9,289 bases of DNA from Actinomycetes bacterium (GCA_021827225.1 JAKAXG010000123.1:1-9289), one strand, 5' to 3'; positions 1 through 7,101 are shown, counted from the stretch's first letter. Notes: generated by a model from the sequence alone, not told the origin. Numbers and translations are program-made.

Positions 1-1580
1 TCCGATCTCCAGTTCTGGGCCCGGGTGGCGAAAGTCCTTGCCACCTGGGGCTGGCCGAGGTCCCGGGCGAAGAGGGCGATGGCATTGTCCGCCACGTTGT
101 ACTCCTCCTGCGTGGAGACCGGCCCGTAGAAGTTGCAGCAGCCGTAGGTGCCGTTGATCGGCAGGTATCCGTCGGTCTTGTAGTAGCTGAGACCGGGGCG
201 GATGTTGTTGGGGTTGTCGGCTTCGGCCTGCATGTCGGCCAGCGCCTGACCGGTGTCGAAGTTGGTGGCCCCGAAGGCGTAGGCGCCGGCGATGATCCCG
301 TCGGCCGGGTCGCCGACCATGACGTAGGACTCGCCGTTGTTCTCGGCCCACTTGGGGAACTGCCCGCTCTGGGCGTAGTCGTTCAGCATCGACGAGACGA
401 TGTCGCTGGTCCGGCGGGGTGCGACCACCGCCTCGAGCTCGACCGCGCTGCGGTAGATGTCCCAACCGGAGTAGTTGGCGTACTGGGCCGTCTGCGGTGA
501 GGCCACGGTGTGCACCTTGCCGTCGAAGCCCATGTACTGGCCGTTGACGTCGCTGAAGACGTTGGGGTGCATGAGGGAGTGGTACAGGGCGGTGTAGAAG
601 ACCGCCTGGTGGTCGGCGCTGCCGCCCGCTACCTGGATGCGGTCGAGCACCCGGTTCCACGCCTGGTGGGCCGCGCTGCGCACCGTCGGGAAATCCCAGC
701 CCGGGTCCTCGGTGCTGCGGTTGAGAGCGGCGTTTGCTGCGCTCACGTAGGAGATGCCGACCTTGGCCTGCACGGACCGGTTGCTGGCTGTGTCGAAGCT
801 CACGTAGTCGCCGGTGCCGCCCGTGGTCCATGACCCGGTCGAGGCGAAGGGCCGGTTGAACACCATGTCGAAGTACAGGGTGTAGGTGTTGCGGGCCCCG
901 CAGAAGTACCCGGTGGTCACCGAGCCGGCGACCTCGGTGGGACTCACCACCTTGAAGGTGCTGGCGGTCACCCGGGTCTGACTGTCCGACAGCTTGAAGA
1001 GCAGATTGCCGGTGGCGGACCCGCTGGGGAAGCCGAACTGGGCCATGCCCGAGCGGGTGGTGGTGGTCAGCTGCGTGTCCACCCCACCGGCGTTCAGCTG
1101 GTAGTAGCCGGGGGTGGCGGTTTCCTGGCTGTGGTCGAGCGGCTCGGTGGTCCCGCCCGGGTCGGTGCCGACCGCGCCGGCCGTCGGCAGGATCGGGATG
1201 TCGCCCTCCGCCCGGCATCCCGGGCCGGAGAGGTGGGTGAGGCTGTAGCCGATGATGGACTTGCTGTTGTAGTCGTAGCCGCCGCCGTCGGGCCGGTTGG
1301 TGGTGTCGGGGCTCCACTGGATCATGCCGAACGGGGCGTCGGCGCCGGGGAAGGTGTCGCCCCCGTTGGTGGTGCCGATGAACGGGTTGACCGCCCCCGC
1401 CGGGTCCGTGACGTAGGCCGGGGCGGCGGCGGCGTCGGGCGCGGATCCCAGAGCGGCCGGTACCAGCACCATTCCCAGCGACGCTCCGATCATGGTCCCG
1501 GCCGCGGCCACGGGCGCTCGCCGGCGGCGTCGGCCCGTGAGGCGCCCGCCGGGCGTCCCTGACGTCGGGTTCGATGGCAT
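1..1580 (-). CDS. Secreted GH92 family exo-alpha-mannosidase (3' end beyond window)
   Basis: Reading the minus strand from ATG 1580 gives 526 open codons with no stop before the window edge. Residues 1-56 look like a secretion signal: an Arg-rich start (residues 18-22 are RRRRR), a hydrophobic stretch, then an Ala-rich AxA-type cleavage region. The mature part begins with NPFIGT (65-70), the hallmark GH92 N-terminus. It continues with THLSGPGC, a YSGWDIYRS segment, and EEYNVADNAIA, where E493 aligns with the catalytic acid of GH92 enzymes. GH92 enzymes are Ca2+-dependent, inverting and remove terminal alpha-mannose from mannan or N-glycans; the linkage specificity cannot be read here. The catalytic-base Asp region is expected further downstream and is outside the window, so about a third of a typical 750+ residue protein is missing. 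The start is supported by AGGGGGA five bases upstream; an in-frame ATG at 1616 lacks a ribosome site. The gene diverges from the sugar-import operon. Confidence 0.93.
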   Translation of the reverse strand, partial: MPSNPTSGTPGGRLTGRRRRRAPVAAAGTMIGASLGMVLVPAALGSAPDAAAAPAYVTDPAGAVNPFIGTTNGGDTFPGADAPFGMIQWSPDTTNRPDGGGYDYNSKSIIGYSLTHLSGPGCRAEGDIPILPTAGAVGTDPGGTTEPLDHSQETATPGYYQLNAGGVDTQLTTTTRSGMAQFGFPSGSATGNLLFKLSDSQTRVTASTFKVVSPTEVAGSVTTGYFCGARNTYTLYFDMVFNRPFASTGSWTTGGTGDYVSFDTASNRSVQAKVGISYVSAANAALNRSTEDPGWDFPTVRSAAHQAWNRVLDRIQVAGGSADHQAVFYTALYHSLMHPNVFSDVNGQYMGFDGKVHTVASPQTAQYANYSGWDIYRSAVELEAVVAPRRTSDIVSSMLNDYAQSGQFPKWAENNGESYVMVGDPADGIIAGAYAFGATNFDTGQALADMQAEADNPNNIRPGLSYYKTDGYLPINGTYGCCNFYGPVSTQEEYNVADNAIALFARDLGQPQVARTFATRAQNWRS

Positions 1581-1584
1581 CTTT

Positions 1585-1591
1585 TCCCCCT
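1585..1591 (-). promoter_or_regulatory. Ribosome binding site of the GH92 gene
   Basis: On the minus strand this reads AGGGGGA, with a five-base spacer (counted from AGGGGG) before ATG 1580. It decides between that start and the in-frame ATG at 1616, which has only GGC-rich sequence upstream. Confidence 0.65.
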
Positions 1592-1691
1592 GTCGGTTGG
1601 GGAAGGCGGCAGGCATGGACGCCCGGCCGGGCTCCCATCCCCCCGACCCCGGTGTCCCCCCGGGGCCCCCGCCGTTCCTGTGTGGTGTTTG

Positions 1692-1709
1692 CTTGACAAC
1701 GTTGTCAAG
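1692..1709. promoter_or_regulatory. LacI-family operator 1 (perfect 18-bp palindrome)
   Basis: CTTGACAACGTTGTCAAG is a perfect 18-bp inverted repeat with a central CpG, the form typical of LacI-family operators where the hinge helices insert at the centre. It lies about 3-20 bases downstream of the expected transcription start of the GH92 gene (near 1713), a position where a bound repressor blocks transcription. A degenerate copy lies at 1851-1868. The likely binder is the LacI-family protein encoded next door. Palindrome and position are seen; the binder is inferred. Confidence 0.85.
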
Positions 1710-1719
1710 TCAGATCCGA

Positions 1720-1748
1720 ACAGTATGGGCCGATGGACAGTTTGTCAA
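1720..1748 (-). promoter_or_regulatory. Predicted promoter of the GH92 gene
   Basis: Read on the minus strand: TTGACA (1748-1743), a 17-base spacer, then TACTGT (1725-1720), which fits the actinobacterial TANNNT form of the -10 box. Just upstream of the -35 is a run of seven T on this strand (A7 at 1755-1761), resembling an UP element. The -35 box also forms a TTGACAA half-site like those of the operators. Transcription would start near 1713, leaving a leader of about 130 bases. Confidence 0.7.
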
Positions 1749-1841
1749 CGGAGGAAAAAAAGTCCAGCCCGTACTGGCATTTGCCGCTCCCTGGGGCCGG
1801 CCGATGCGGCTCGTGCCTGGACCGCCCGGCGCGACCGGTCC

Positions 1842-1870
1842 TTGACAGGTCTAGATAACGTTGTCAGGAT
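1842..1870 (+). promoter_or_regulatory. Predicted promoter of the sugar-import operon
   Basis: TTGACA (1842-1847), a 17-base spacer, then CAGGAT (1865-1870), a moderate -10 match. The start of transcription would be near 1877, about 47 bases before the chosen ATG of the regulator gene. Operator 2 lies inside the spacer and -10 box, so repressor binding would compete with polymerase. Confidence 0.6.
1851..1868. promoter_or_regulatory. LacI-family operator 2 (imperfect copy)
   Basis: CTAGATAACGTTGTCAGG matches operator 1 at 15 of 18 positions and keeps the AACGTT core. It overlaps the predicted operon promoter, suggesting autoregulation of the LacI-family gene and its operon. The centres of the two operators are 159 bases apart, close to 15 turns of B-DNA, which would put both on the same face and permit looping. 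Confidence 0.75.
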
Positions 1871-1905
1871 CAGTGGACAAGACCCCGGAGCGCCGGGGGA
1901 GCGGT

Positions 1906-1916
1906 GGAAAGGGGGG
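1906..1916 (+). promoter_or_regulatory. Ribosome binding site of the lacI-family gene
   Basis: GGAAAGGGGGG ends seven bases before ATG 1924. It supports that start over an in-frame TTG at 1861, which falls inside operator 2 and upstream of the expected transcription start, and over GTG 1873. Confidence 0.65.
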
Positions 1917-1923
1917 ATCCGGG

Positions 1924-3009
1924 ATGGCTGATGGGCGACGACGCACCCCAGCGGGTGCCACAGCCGGCGTGGGGGCCGGCGGGCTGGACGGCTCTCCGGG
2001 CCGGCCCCGCCCGACCATCCGGGATGTGGCGGCCGCGGCCGGGGTCAGCCTCAAGACCGTCTCACGGGTGTTGAACCACGAGAGCGGGGTCTCCGCCGCC
2101 ACCGGGGAGCGGGTGAGGGAGGCCGCCGCCCGCCTCGGCTATCACCGCGACGAGGCGGCCGCCAACCTGCGCCGGCTCGACCGTTCGACCCGCCTGCTCG
2201 GCGTGGTCACCGAGGATCTGGGCAACCCCTTCTACTCGATGCTGGCCCGGGCGGTGGAGGACGTGGCCCGGGCCCACGGCTACCTGGTGATGGTGGCATC
2301 CTCCGACGAGGACGCCGAGACCGAGCGGGAGGTGCTACAGGCGCTGTGCACCCGCAGGGTGGACGGCCTGGTGGTCGTTCCCACCGGGACCGATCTGGCC
2401 TATCTGACCCCCGAGATCGCCTCCGGTACCGCGGTGGTGTTCGTGGACCGTCCCGCCCTGGACGGACAGGTGGACTCGGTGGTGGCGGCCAACGTGGAGG
2501 GAGCGGTCCGGGCGACCGCCCACCTCCTCGGCCAGGGGCACCGCCGCATCGCCCACCTGGGTGACGATCCCCGCATATTCACTGCGGCGGAGCGCTACCG
2601 GGGTTACTGCGAGGCCCTGTCCCAGGCGGGGGTGGAGCTGGATCCGGGCCTGGTCCGCCGGGGTCCCCACGACATCGAGGCCGCGGCCGACGCCGCGGCC
2701 GAGCTGCTGGCCGGCCCCGACGGCCCCACGGCCATCTTCTGCGGGAACAACCGGCTGACCGTGGGGGCGGTGAGGGCCCTGCGCCGGCATCCGCACCCGG
2801 TGGCGCTGGTGGGTTTCGACGATTTCGAGATGGCCGACATGCTCGACCCCGCGGTCACCGTCGTGGCCCAGGACATCGACGCCCTCGGGCGTACCGCGAC
2901 CGAGCTGCTCTTCCGCCGCATCGGCGGCGACACCCGCCCGGCGCAGCGCATCATGCTCGGCACCCGGCTCATCCCCAGAGGCTCGGGGGAGGTCCCGCCG
3001 TGGCGGTAA
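1924..3009 (+). CDS. LacI-family transcriptional regulator of mannose/mannoside use
   Basis: A 361-residue DNA-binding regulator. Residues 31-50 (TIRDVAAAAGVSLKTVSRVL) are a textbook LacI helix-turn-helix, followed by the hinge region around 76-86 with L82 placed like the minor-groove leucine. Residues about 91-350 are the periplasmic-binding-like effector domain, with NPFY at 101-104, VDGLVVVP at 146-153, VFVDRP at 172-177 and LVGFDDFEMAD at 295-305. The approximately 28-residue Gly/Ala/Pro-rich extension before the helix-turn-helix is longer than usual, so a downstream start such as GTG 1969 is possible. ATG 1924 is chosen for its ribosome site and because it follows the predicted promoter. 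It is first in the operon and overlaps the next gene by 10 bases. By context it represses both divergent units through the two palindromes and is probably relieved by mannose or a derivative; the effector is inferred. Confidence 0.93.
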   Translation: MADGRRRTPAGATAGVGAGGLDGSPGRPRPTIRDVAAAAGVSLKTVSRVLNHESGVSAATGERVREAAARLGYHRDEAAANLRRLDRSTRLLGVVTEDLGNPFYSMLARAVEDVARAHGYLVMVASSDEDAETEREVLQALCTRRVDGLVVVPTGTDLAYLTPEIASGTAVVFVDRPALDGQVDSVVAANVEGAVRATAHLLGQGHRRIAHLGDDPRIFTAAERYRGYCEALSQAGVELDPGLVRRGPHDIEAAADAAAELLAGPDGPTAIFCGNNRLTVGAVRALRRHPHPVALVGFDDFEMADMLDPAVTVVAQDIDALGRTATELLFRRIGGDTRPAQRIMLGTRLIPRGSGEVPPWR

Positions 3010-4067
3010 CTGCCGGGGCCGACCTGCTGGAGCTGGCTCCCAACCGGCCCCGCCAGTTCTACCGGGGCGGTGCCCGGGGGGCCGACTTCCGGGGGATGGC
3101 CGCCGAGGACGCCTACCGGCCGGAGGACTGGCTGGCCTCCACCACCACCCGCTTCGGGCGCAGCCGCGACGGGCTCACCGTCCTGCCCGGCGGCCGGGCG
3201 CTGCGCGACGCGGTGAGCGCCGAGCCGGAGTGGTGGCTGGGCTCCGCTCACGTGGCCCGCTTCGGGACCGACACCGCGATGCTGGTGAAGCTCCTGGACG
3301 CGGCCGAGCGCCTGCCGGTCCACCTGCACCCCACCCGGGCCGCTGCCGGTCGCCATCTGGGCTGCGTGCACGGCAAGACCGAGGCATGGGTGGTGCTGGA
3401 CACCGCGGGCCCCGGCTCCAGGGTGTGGCTCGGCTTCCGCTCCGACGTGGCGGCGGAGGACCTGGCCCGGTGGGTCGCGTCCCAGGACACCCCGGCCATG
3501 CTGGGATGCCTCAACGAGATCGCGGTCGGGCCGGGCGACACCGTCCTGGTACCCGCCGGCGTGCCCCACGCCATCGGCCCCGGGGTGCTGTGCCTGGAGC
3601 TGCAGGAGCCGACCGACTTCTCTTTGAATCTCGAGTGGGCCGGCTTCGAGCTGGAGCCCGGGGACCGGGGCCAGCTGGGGCTTCCGGCGGACCTGGTTCT
3701 GTCGATGGTCGACCGGCGCGGTATCGACGCATCCCGCCTGGAGTCCCTGCGCAGCAGCAGGCCGTCGGGCGTCGATGGCGTCGAGGAACTGTTCCCCGCA
3801 GAAGCCGAACCGTTCTTCCGGGCCACGCGGGTGACGGTGGCGGGGGAGTTGGAAGTGCCCTCGTCGTTCTCCGTGGTCGTGGTCCTCTCCGGCGACGGCA
3901 CCGTCGAGGCCTCCTCGGCCGGGACCGCTGCGGTCCGGCGGGGTAGCTGCATCCTGGCGCCCTGGGCTGCCGGGCCGCTCACTTTCAGAGCCCACCGGGG
4001 CGGAGATCTGCAGGCGGTGGTCTGCCGGCCGCCCGCCCCCGAGACACCTGGGGAGGGTCATGGCTGA
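3000..4067 (+). CDS. Cupin-type class I mannose-6-phosphate isomerase-like protein
   Basis: A 355-residue cytoplasmic protein of the type I phosphomannose isomerase fold, which interconverts mannose-6-phosphate and fructose-6-phosphate with a bound metal. The metal site is visible as VHLHP (H108, H110), GKTEAW (E128) and PAGVPHAIG (H190). A second, C-terminal cupin-like domain spans about 270-345. Classical family members carry Q-V-H-P at the first site, so His at 108 in place of Gln marks a divergent subfamily. Substrate specificity (phosphorylated or free sugar, mannose or another) is therefore not certain. GTG 3000 lies inside the end of the regulator gene and follows GGGGGAGGT at good distance, pointing to coupled translation. 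Its stop overlaps the ATPase start by eight bases. Placement between a sugar regulator and a sugar importer supports a role in entry of the imported sugar into central metabolism. Confidence 0.82.
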   Translation: MAVTAGADLLELAPNRPRQFYRGGARGADFRGMAAEDAYRPEDWLASTTTRFGRSRDGLTVLPGGRALRDAVSAEPEWWLGSAHVARFGTDTAMLVKLLDAAERLPVHLHPTRAAAGRHLGCVHGKTEAWVVLDTAGPGSRVWLGFRSDVAAEDLARWVASQDTPAMLGCLNEIAVGPGDTVLVPAGVPHAIGPGVLCLELQEPTDFSLNLEWAGFELEPGDRGQLGLPADLVLSMVDRRGIDASRLESLRSSRPSGVDGVEELFPAEAEPFFRATRVTVAGELEVPSSFSVVVVLSGDGTVEASSAGTAAVRRGSCILAPWAAGPLTFRAHRGGDLQAVVCRPPAPETPGEGHG

Positions 4068-4848
4068 AATGCAGACGGGGGGCGGCCCCCGACCCGTGCT
4101 GGAGGGTCGCGGTCTGGTCAAGACCTACGGGCACGTCCGGGCCCTGCGGGGGGCCAGCTTCACCGCCTACCCCGGCGAGGTGGTCGCCCTGGTCGGTGAC
4201 AACGGAGCCGGCAAGAGCACCCTGGTGAAGTGCCTCTCCGGGGCCGAGCAGCCCGACGGCGGGGTCATCGAGGTGGACGGTCGCCAGGCGTTGCTGGCGA
4301 GCCCGACCGCTGCTCAGTCCCTCGGTATCGAGACGGTGTACCAGGACCTGGCCCTGGCCACGGATCTGGACGGCGCGGCCAACGTCTTCCTCGGTCGGGA
4401 GATGCTGCGGCCCGGCCTGCTCGGCCGCCTCGGCGTGCTCGACAAGCGCAGCATGCGGGAGCGGTCCCGCCAGGCTTTCGCCGAGCTCGGGGTGGACCTG
4501 CAGGACGCCACCGTGCCGGTGGCTTCCCTGTCGGGCGGGCAGCGCCAGAGCGTGGCCGTGGCCCGGGCGGTGGCCTGGGCGTCCAAGGTGGTCTTCATGG
4601 ACGAGCCGACCGCCGCCCTGGGGGTGGTGCAGACCGGCAAGGTCCTCGAGGTGATCCGCCGGGTCCGCGATCGGGGCATCACCGTGGTGCTCATCAGCCA
4701 CAACATGCCCCAGGTGCTCGAGGTCGCCGATCGCATCGAGGTGCTGCGGCTGGGGTCCCGGGTGGCCCGGTTCCGGGCCGCCGAGGTGGGCGTTGAGGAT
4801 CTGGTGGCGGCCATGACCGGGGCTCTCACCCAGGAGGACGCAGCATGA
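4060..4848 (+). CDS. Monosaccharide ABC importer ATP-binding protein (CUT2, single domain, FrcA-like)
   Basis: A 262-residue ATPase that powers sugar uptake at the inner face of the membrane. All motifs are present: Walker A GDNGAGKST (46-54), Q-loop YQD (94-96), signature LSGGQ (157-161), Walker B VVFMDEP (177-183) and the H-loop histidine H214. The PTAALGVVQT segment after Walker B is typical of CUT2 importers. Most CUT2 ATPases, such as RbsA, are fused double-domain proteins of about 500 residues; this has one domain, like FrcA of the fructose/mannose/ribose system, so it should act as a homodimer. ATG 4060 overlaps the upstream stop and has GGGGAGGG close upstream with a short spacer; an in-frame ATG at 4072 is an alternative. 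The permease starts inside its stop codon (ATGA). Confidence 0.93.
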   Translation: MAEMQTGGGPRPVLEGRGLVKTYGHVRALRGASFTAYPGEVVALVGDNGAGKSTLVKCLSGAEQPDGGVIEVDGRQALLASPTAAQSLGIETVYQDLALATDLDGAANVFLGREMLRPGLLGRLGVLDKRSMRERSRQAFAELGVDLQDATVPVASLSGGQRQSVAVARAVAWASKVVFMDEPTAALGVVQTGKVLEVIRRVRDRGITVVLISHNMPQVLEVADRIEVLRLGSRVARFRAAEVGVEDLVAAMTGALTQEDAA

Positions 4849-5918
4849 CCGACACCGCCCCGGCGGCCACCCCGCCGGCCATCGAAACCTCGGCGCCCTC
4901 CGCCGCCCCCGGCCGTCTGACGGGGGTGCGGGGCCGGGTGTTCTCCTCCACCAGCCCGGTGTGGATCTTCCTGGTCCTGCTGGTCATCTCCGCGGTGTTC
5001 AGCGGGGTGAAGCCCCAGCAGTTCCTCTCGTCGTTCGACATCCGCAGCATCTTCATCAACGCCTCGGTGGACCTGGTCATGGCTGTGGGCATGACATTCG
5101 TCATCATCACCGCCGGCATCGACCTCTCGGTGGGCTCGGTGCTGGTGCTGTCCGGCGTGGTCGCCATCAAGACCATGGACCTGATGTCCCCCCGGGGGTC
5201 GGCTCTGGGGGCCGGGTGGGGGGTCATCACGCTGGGCCTTCTGGCCGGGATGGCCGCCGGCCTGGTTTGGGGCTTCCTCCAGGGGGTCATCGTGGCCCGG
5301 GCCAAGGTGCCCCCGTTCATCGTGACCCTGGGGGGCTTCGGGGCGGCCCTCGGTCTGGCCCAGGTGTTCACCAACGGGGTGGACGCCTCGGACGTCCCGA
5401 CCCGGCTGGGCAACAGCATCGGCAACGGCTCGGTGGGGCCTTTCCCCTGGATGGTGGTGATCGCCGTGGTGGTGGCCCTGCTGGGTGGCCTGGTGCTCAA
5501 CACCACCCGCTTCGGCCGGTACACCTTCGCCGTCGGCTCCAACATCGAAGGGGCCCGTCGCACGGGTATCGACGTCAACACCCACCTGATCAAGGTCTAC
5601 GCCCTGATGGGGTTGCTGTCCGGCCTGGCCGGTGATCTGAGCCTGGCCCACTTCACCACCACCACCCTGGCCTCGCACAATAATGACAATCTGACTGTCA
5701 TAACAGCGGTGATCCTGGGTGGAACCAGCCTCTTCGGGGGGGTCGGCTCCATGTTCGGGACCGTGGTCGGGACCCTCATTCCCGTGGTGCTCGACGCCGG
5801 TCTGGTGATCGTGGGGGTGCAGACCTTCTGGCAGGGGGTGGCGGTGGGGGTGGTACTGGTCCTCGCCGTGTACGCCGATCAGCTGCGCCGGCGGGGCGGA
5901 TCCCGGCGCGGCGGCTGA
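4845..5918 (+). CDS. Monosaccharide ABC importer permease (CUT2, FrcC/RbsC-like)
   Basis: A 357-residue integral membrane protein of the BPD_transp_2 family that forms the sugar channel, probably as a homodimer. After a soluble Ala/Pro/Thr-rich tail (1-36) come several hydrophobic segments at roughly 39-53, 74-113, 127-150, 157-175, 201-219, 250-268, 283-293 and 305-345. Family motifs seen are GIDLSVGS (91-98), the cytoplasmic coupling loop GSNIEGARRTGID (231-243) and LGGTSLFGGVGSMFGT (291-306). The coupling loop differs from the common EAARLSGI form (here EGARRTGI). AGGAGG lies seven bases before the start, which overlaps the ATPase stop as ATGA. A short AT-rich run of uncommon codons lies at 5679-5705. 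Mannose or a related hexose is the likely cargo by context only. Confidence 0.93.
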   Translation: MTDTAPAATPPAIETSAPSAAPGRLTGVRGRVFSSTSPVWIFLVLLVISAVFSGVKPQQFLSSFDIRSIFINASVDLVMAVGMTFVIITAGIDLSVGSVLVLSGVVAIKTMDLMSPRGSALGAGWGVITLGLLAGMAAGLVWGFLQGVIVARAKVPPFIVTLGGFGAALGLAQVFTNGVDASDVPTRLGNSIGNGSVGPFPWMVVIAVVVALLGGLVLNTTRFGRYTFAVGSNIEGARRTGIDVNTHLIKVYALMGLLSGLAGDLSLAHFTTTTLASHNNDNLTVITAVILGGTSLFGGVGSMFGTVVGTLIPVVLDAGLVIVGVQTFWQGVAVGVVLVLAVYADQLRRRGGSRRGG

Positions 5919-5941
5919 ACAGCAGCGACGGGGGGCTCGGG

Positions 5942-5956
5942 CCGGCGGACCGCCGG
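5942..5956 (+). promoter_or_regulatory. Small GC hairpin between permease and binding-protein genes
   Basis: CCGGCGG-A-CCGCCGG is a perfect inverted repeat with almost no loop, so six or fewer pairs would form in RNA. It sits in the 111-base gap that is the only real spacing within the operon. It may slow decay of the downstream message or act as a partial terminator. It could also be a chance product of high GC. Confidence 0.35.
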
Positions 5957-6029
5957 ACCGGCGCGAGCTGCGGTGGTCCCACCCGGGGCCCAACGGCGGA
6001 ACGGGCGACAAACCGAAAAGGAGACAACC

Positions 6030-7088
6030 ATGATGCAGAAGAGGTTCATGACCGCGGTCGCAGCCACCGGGATGGCCGCCCTGGCGGCCGCCGGATGCGG
6101 GTCGAGCAGCAAGGGGGCCACGGCGGCCACCACAGCTCCGACTACAGGCACCACCTCCGGGGCGGCCACCAGCGCCACGACCCTCCCGCCCGGCGCCCCG
6201 CCTGCGGGGGTCGGGCAGGGCAAGACCCTGGCCCTCATCCAGGGGACCAAGAGCGACCCGTTCTACATCACCATGGCATGCGGGGCCCAGGCCGAGGCCA
6301 AACGCCTGGGCGCCACCATCAACGTCCAGGGTCCCGACACCTTCGCCCCGGCCCCGCAGATCCCCATCGTCAACGCGGTGACCGCCAGTCACCCCGACGC
6401 GGTGCTGATCGCCCCCACCGACTCCCAGGCTCTCATCGCCCCCATGCAGCAGATGAAGGCCGCCGGGATCAAGGTGGTGCAGGTCGACACGACCGTCAAG
6501 GACAGCTCCATCGCGGTGTCGTCGATCAGCTCCAACAACATCGAGGGGGGCCAACTGGCGGCCAAGACACTGGCCGGACTGATCGGCGACAAGGGATCGG
6601 TGGTGGTCATCAACGAGTACCCCGGCATCTCCACCACCGACGCCCGGGCCCAGGGCTTCGACCAGGCCATGAAGGCCTACCCGAACATCCACGTCCTGCC
6701 CATCCAGTACGACCAGGACGACTCCAACAAGGCGGCCTCCCTGGTCAGCTCGGTGCTGGCCGCGCACCCCGACCTGTCGGGCATCTTCGCCATCAACACC
6801 CTGACCGCCCAGGGCGTCGGCACCGGCCTGCGCCAGGCCGGCGCCACCGGCCGGGTCAAGACCGTCGGCTTCGACGCCGGCCCGCAGCAGGTGCAGCAGC
6901 TGCAGAGCGGCGTGGTTCAGGCCCTGATCGCCCAACAGCCCTACCTGGAAGGGGTGGACGGGGTCGACCAGGCCGTCGACGCCCTCACCGGTCGACCCGT
7001 CACCTCCCAGATCGGCACGAAGCTGGTGGCCATCACCCGGTCCAACCTGTCCTCGATGGGCTCGTACCTGTACAAGGGCTCCTGCTGA
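6030..7088 (+). CDS. Sugar ABC transporter substrate-binding lipoprotein
   Basis: A 352-residue extracytoplasmic binding protein of the Peripla_BP_4 (ribose/rhizopine-type) family that captures sugar and delivers it to the permease. Residues 1-22 are a lipoprotein signal with AAGC and lipidation at C23. A flexible Thr/Ala/Ser/Pro linker (about 24-64) follows. The binding domain then starts with LALIQGTKSDPFYITMACGAQ; DAVLIAPTD (123-131), GIKVVQVDT (146-154), GSVVVINEYPG and VKTVGFDAGP (276-285) mark successive lobes. Two further cysteines, C84 and the very last residue C352, could pair. ATG 6030 follows AAGGAG by six bases; ATG 6033 is equivalent. An upstream in-frame start at 5973 would bury the signal peptide and is rejected. 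It is the last gene of the operon, ahead of a strong stem-loop. Mannose as ligand is inferred from the GH92 and isomerase neighbours. Confidence 0.93.
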   Translation: MMQKRFMTAVAATGMAALAAAGCGSSSKGATAATTAPTTGTTSGAATSATTLPPGAPPAGVGQGKTLALIQGTKSDPFYITMACGAQAEAKRLGATINVQGPDTFAPAPQIPIVNAVTASHPDAVLIAPTDSQALIAPMQQMKAAGIKVVQVDTTVKDSSIAVSSISSNNIEGGQLAAKTLAGLIGDKGSVVVINEYPGISTTDARAQGFDQAMKAYPNIHVLPIQYDQDDSNKAASLVSSVLAAHPDLSGIFAINTLTAQGVGTGLRQAGATGRVKTVGFDAGPQQVQQLQSGVVQALIAQQPYLEGVDGVDQAVDALTGRPVTSQIGTKLVAITRSNLSSMGSYLYKGSC

Positions 7089-7101
7089 CAGCCCCCCGTC
7101 C

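Larger units (their letters stand above)
1581..1923. promoter_or_regulatory. Divergent control region between the mannosidase gene and the sugar operon
   Basis: These 343 bases hold no convincing gene. From left to right they contain the GH92 leader of about 130 nucleotides, a perfect LacI-type palindrome, the minus-strand promoter with an adjacent A7 tract, a featureless GC-rich stretch (about 1762-1840), and the plus-strand promoter with a second palindrome. The leader of the regulator gene follows. The leader on the GH92 side is very G/C-rich (1640-1675) and could fold, but I see no recognisable riboswitch. Confidence 0.8.

Noticed and set aside
510..1562. Plus-strand open frames across the mannosidase region (510-833, 1131-1562)
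   Set aside because: The minus strand encodes a continuous GH92 protein with clear family motifs here, so these are shadows.
1693..1721. Plus-strand promoter using the TTGACA inside operator 1
   Set aside because: No TANNNT-like box occurs 16-19 bases downstream; the hexamer is explained by the palindrome.
1861..1923. Earlier TTG start at 1861 for the regulator gene
   Set aside because: It falls inside operator 2 and upstream of the predicted transcription start, and has no ribosome site; ATG 1924 has one.
2604..4121. 505-codon open frame on the minus strand
   Set aside because: It is antisense to the regulator and isomerase genes, with low-complexity composition and no recognisable motif.
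4314..6935. 873-codon open frame on the minus strand
   Set aside because: It lies antisense to three well-supported transporter genes and is rich in Gly, His, Arg and Gln, as expected from GC-biased codons read backwards; no domain is recognisable.
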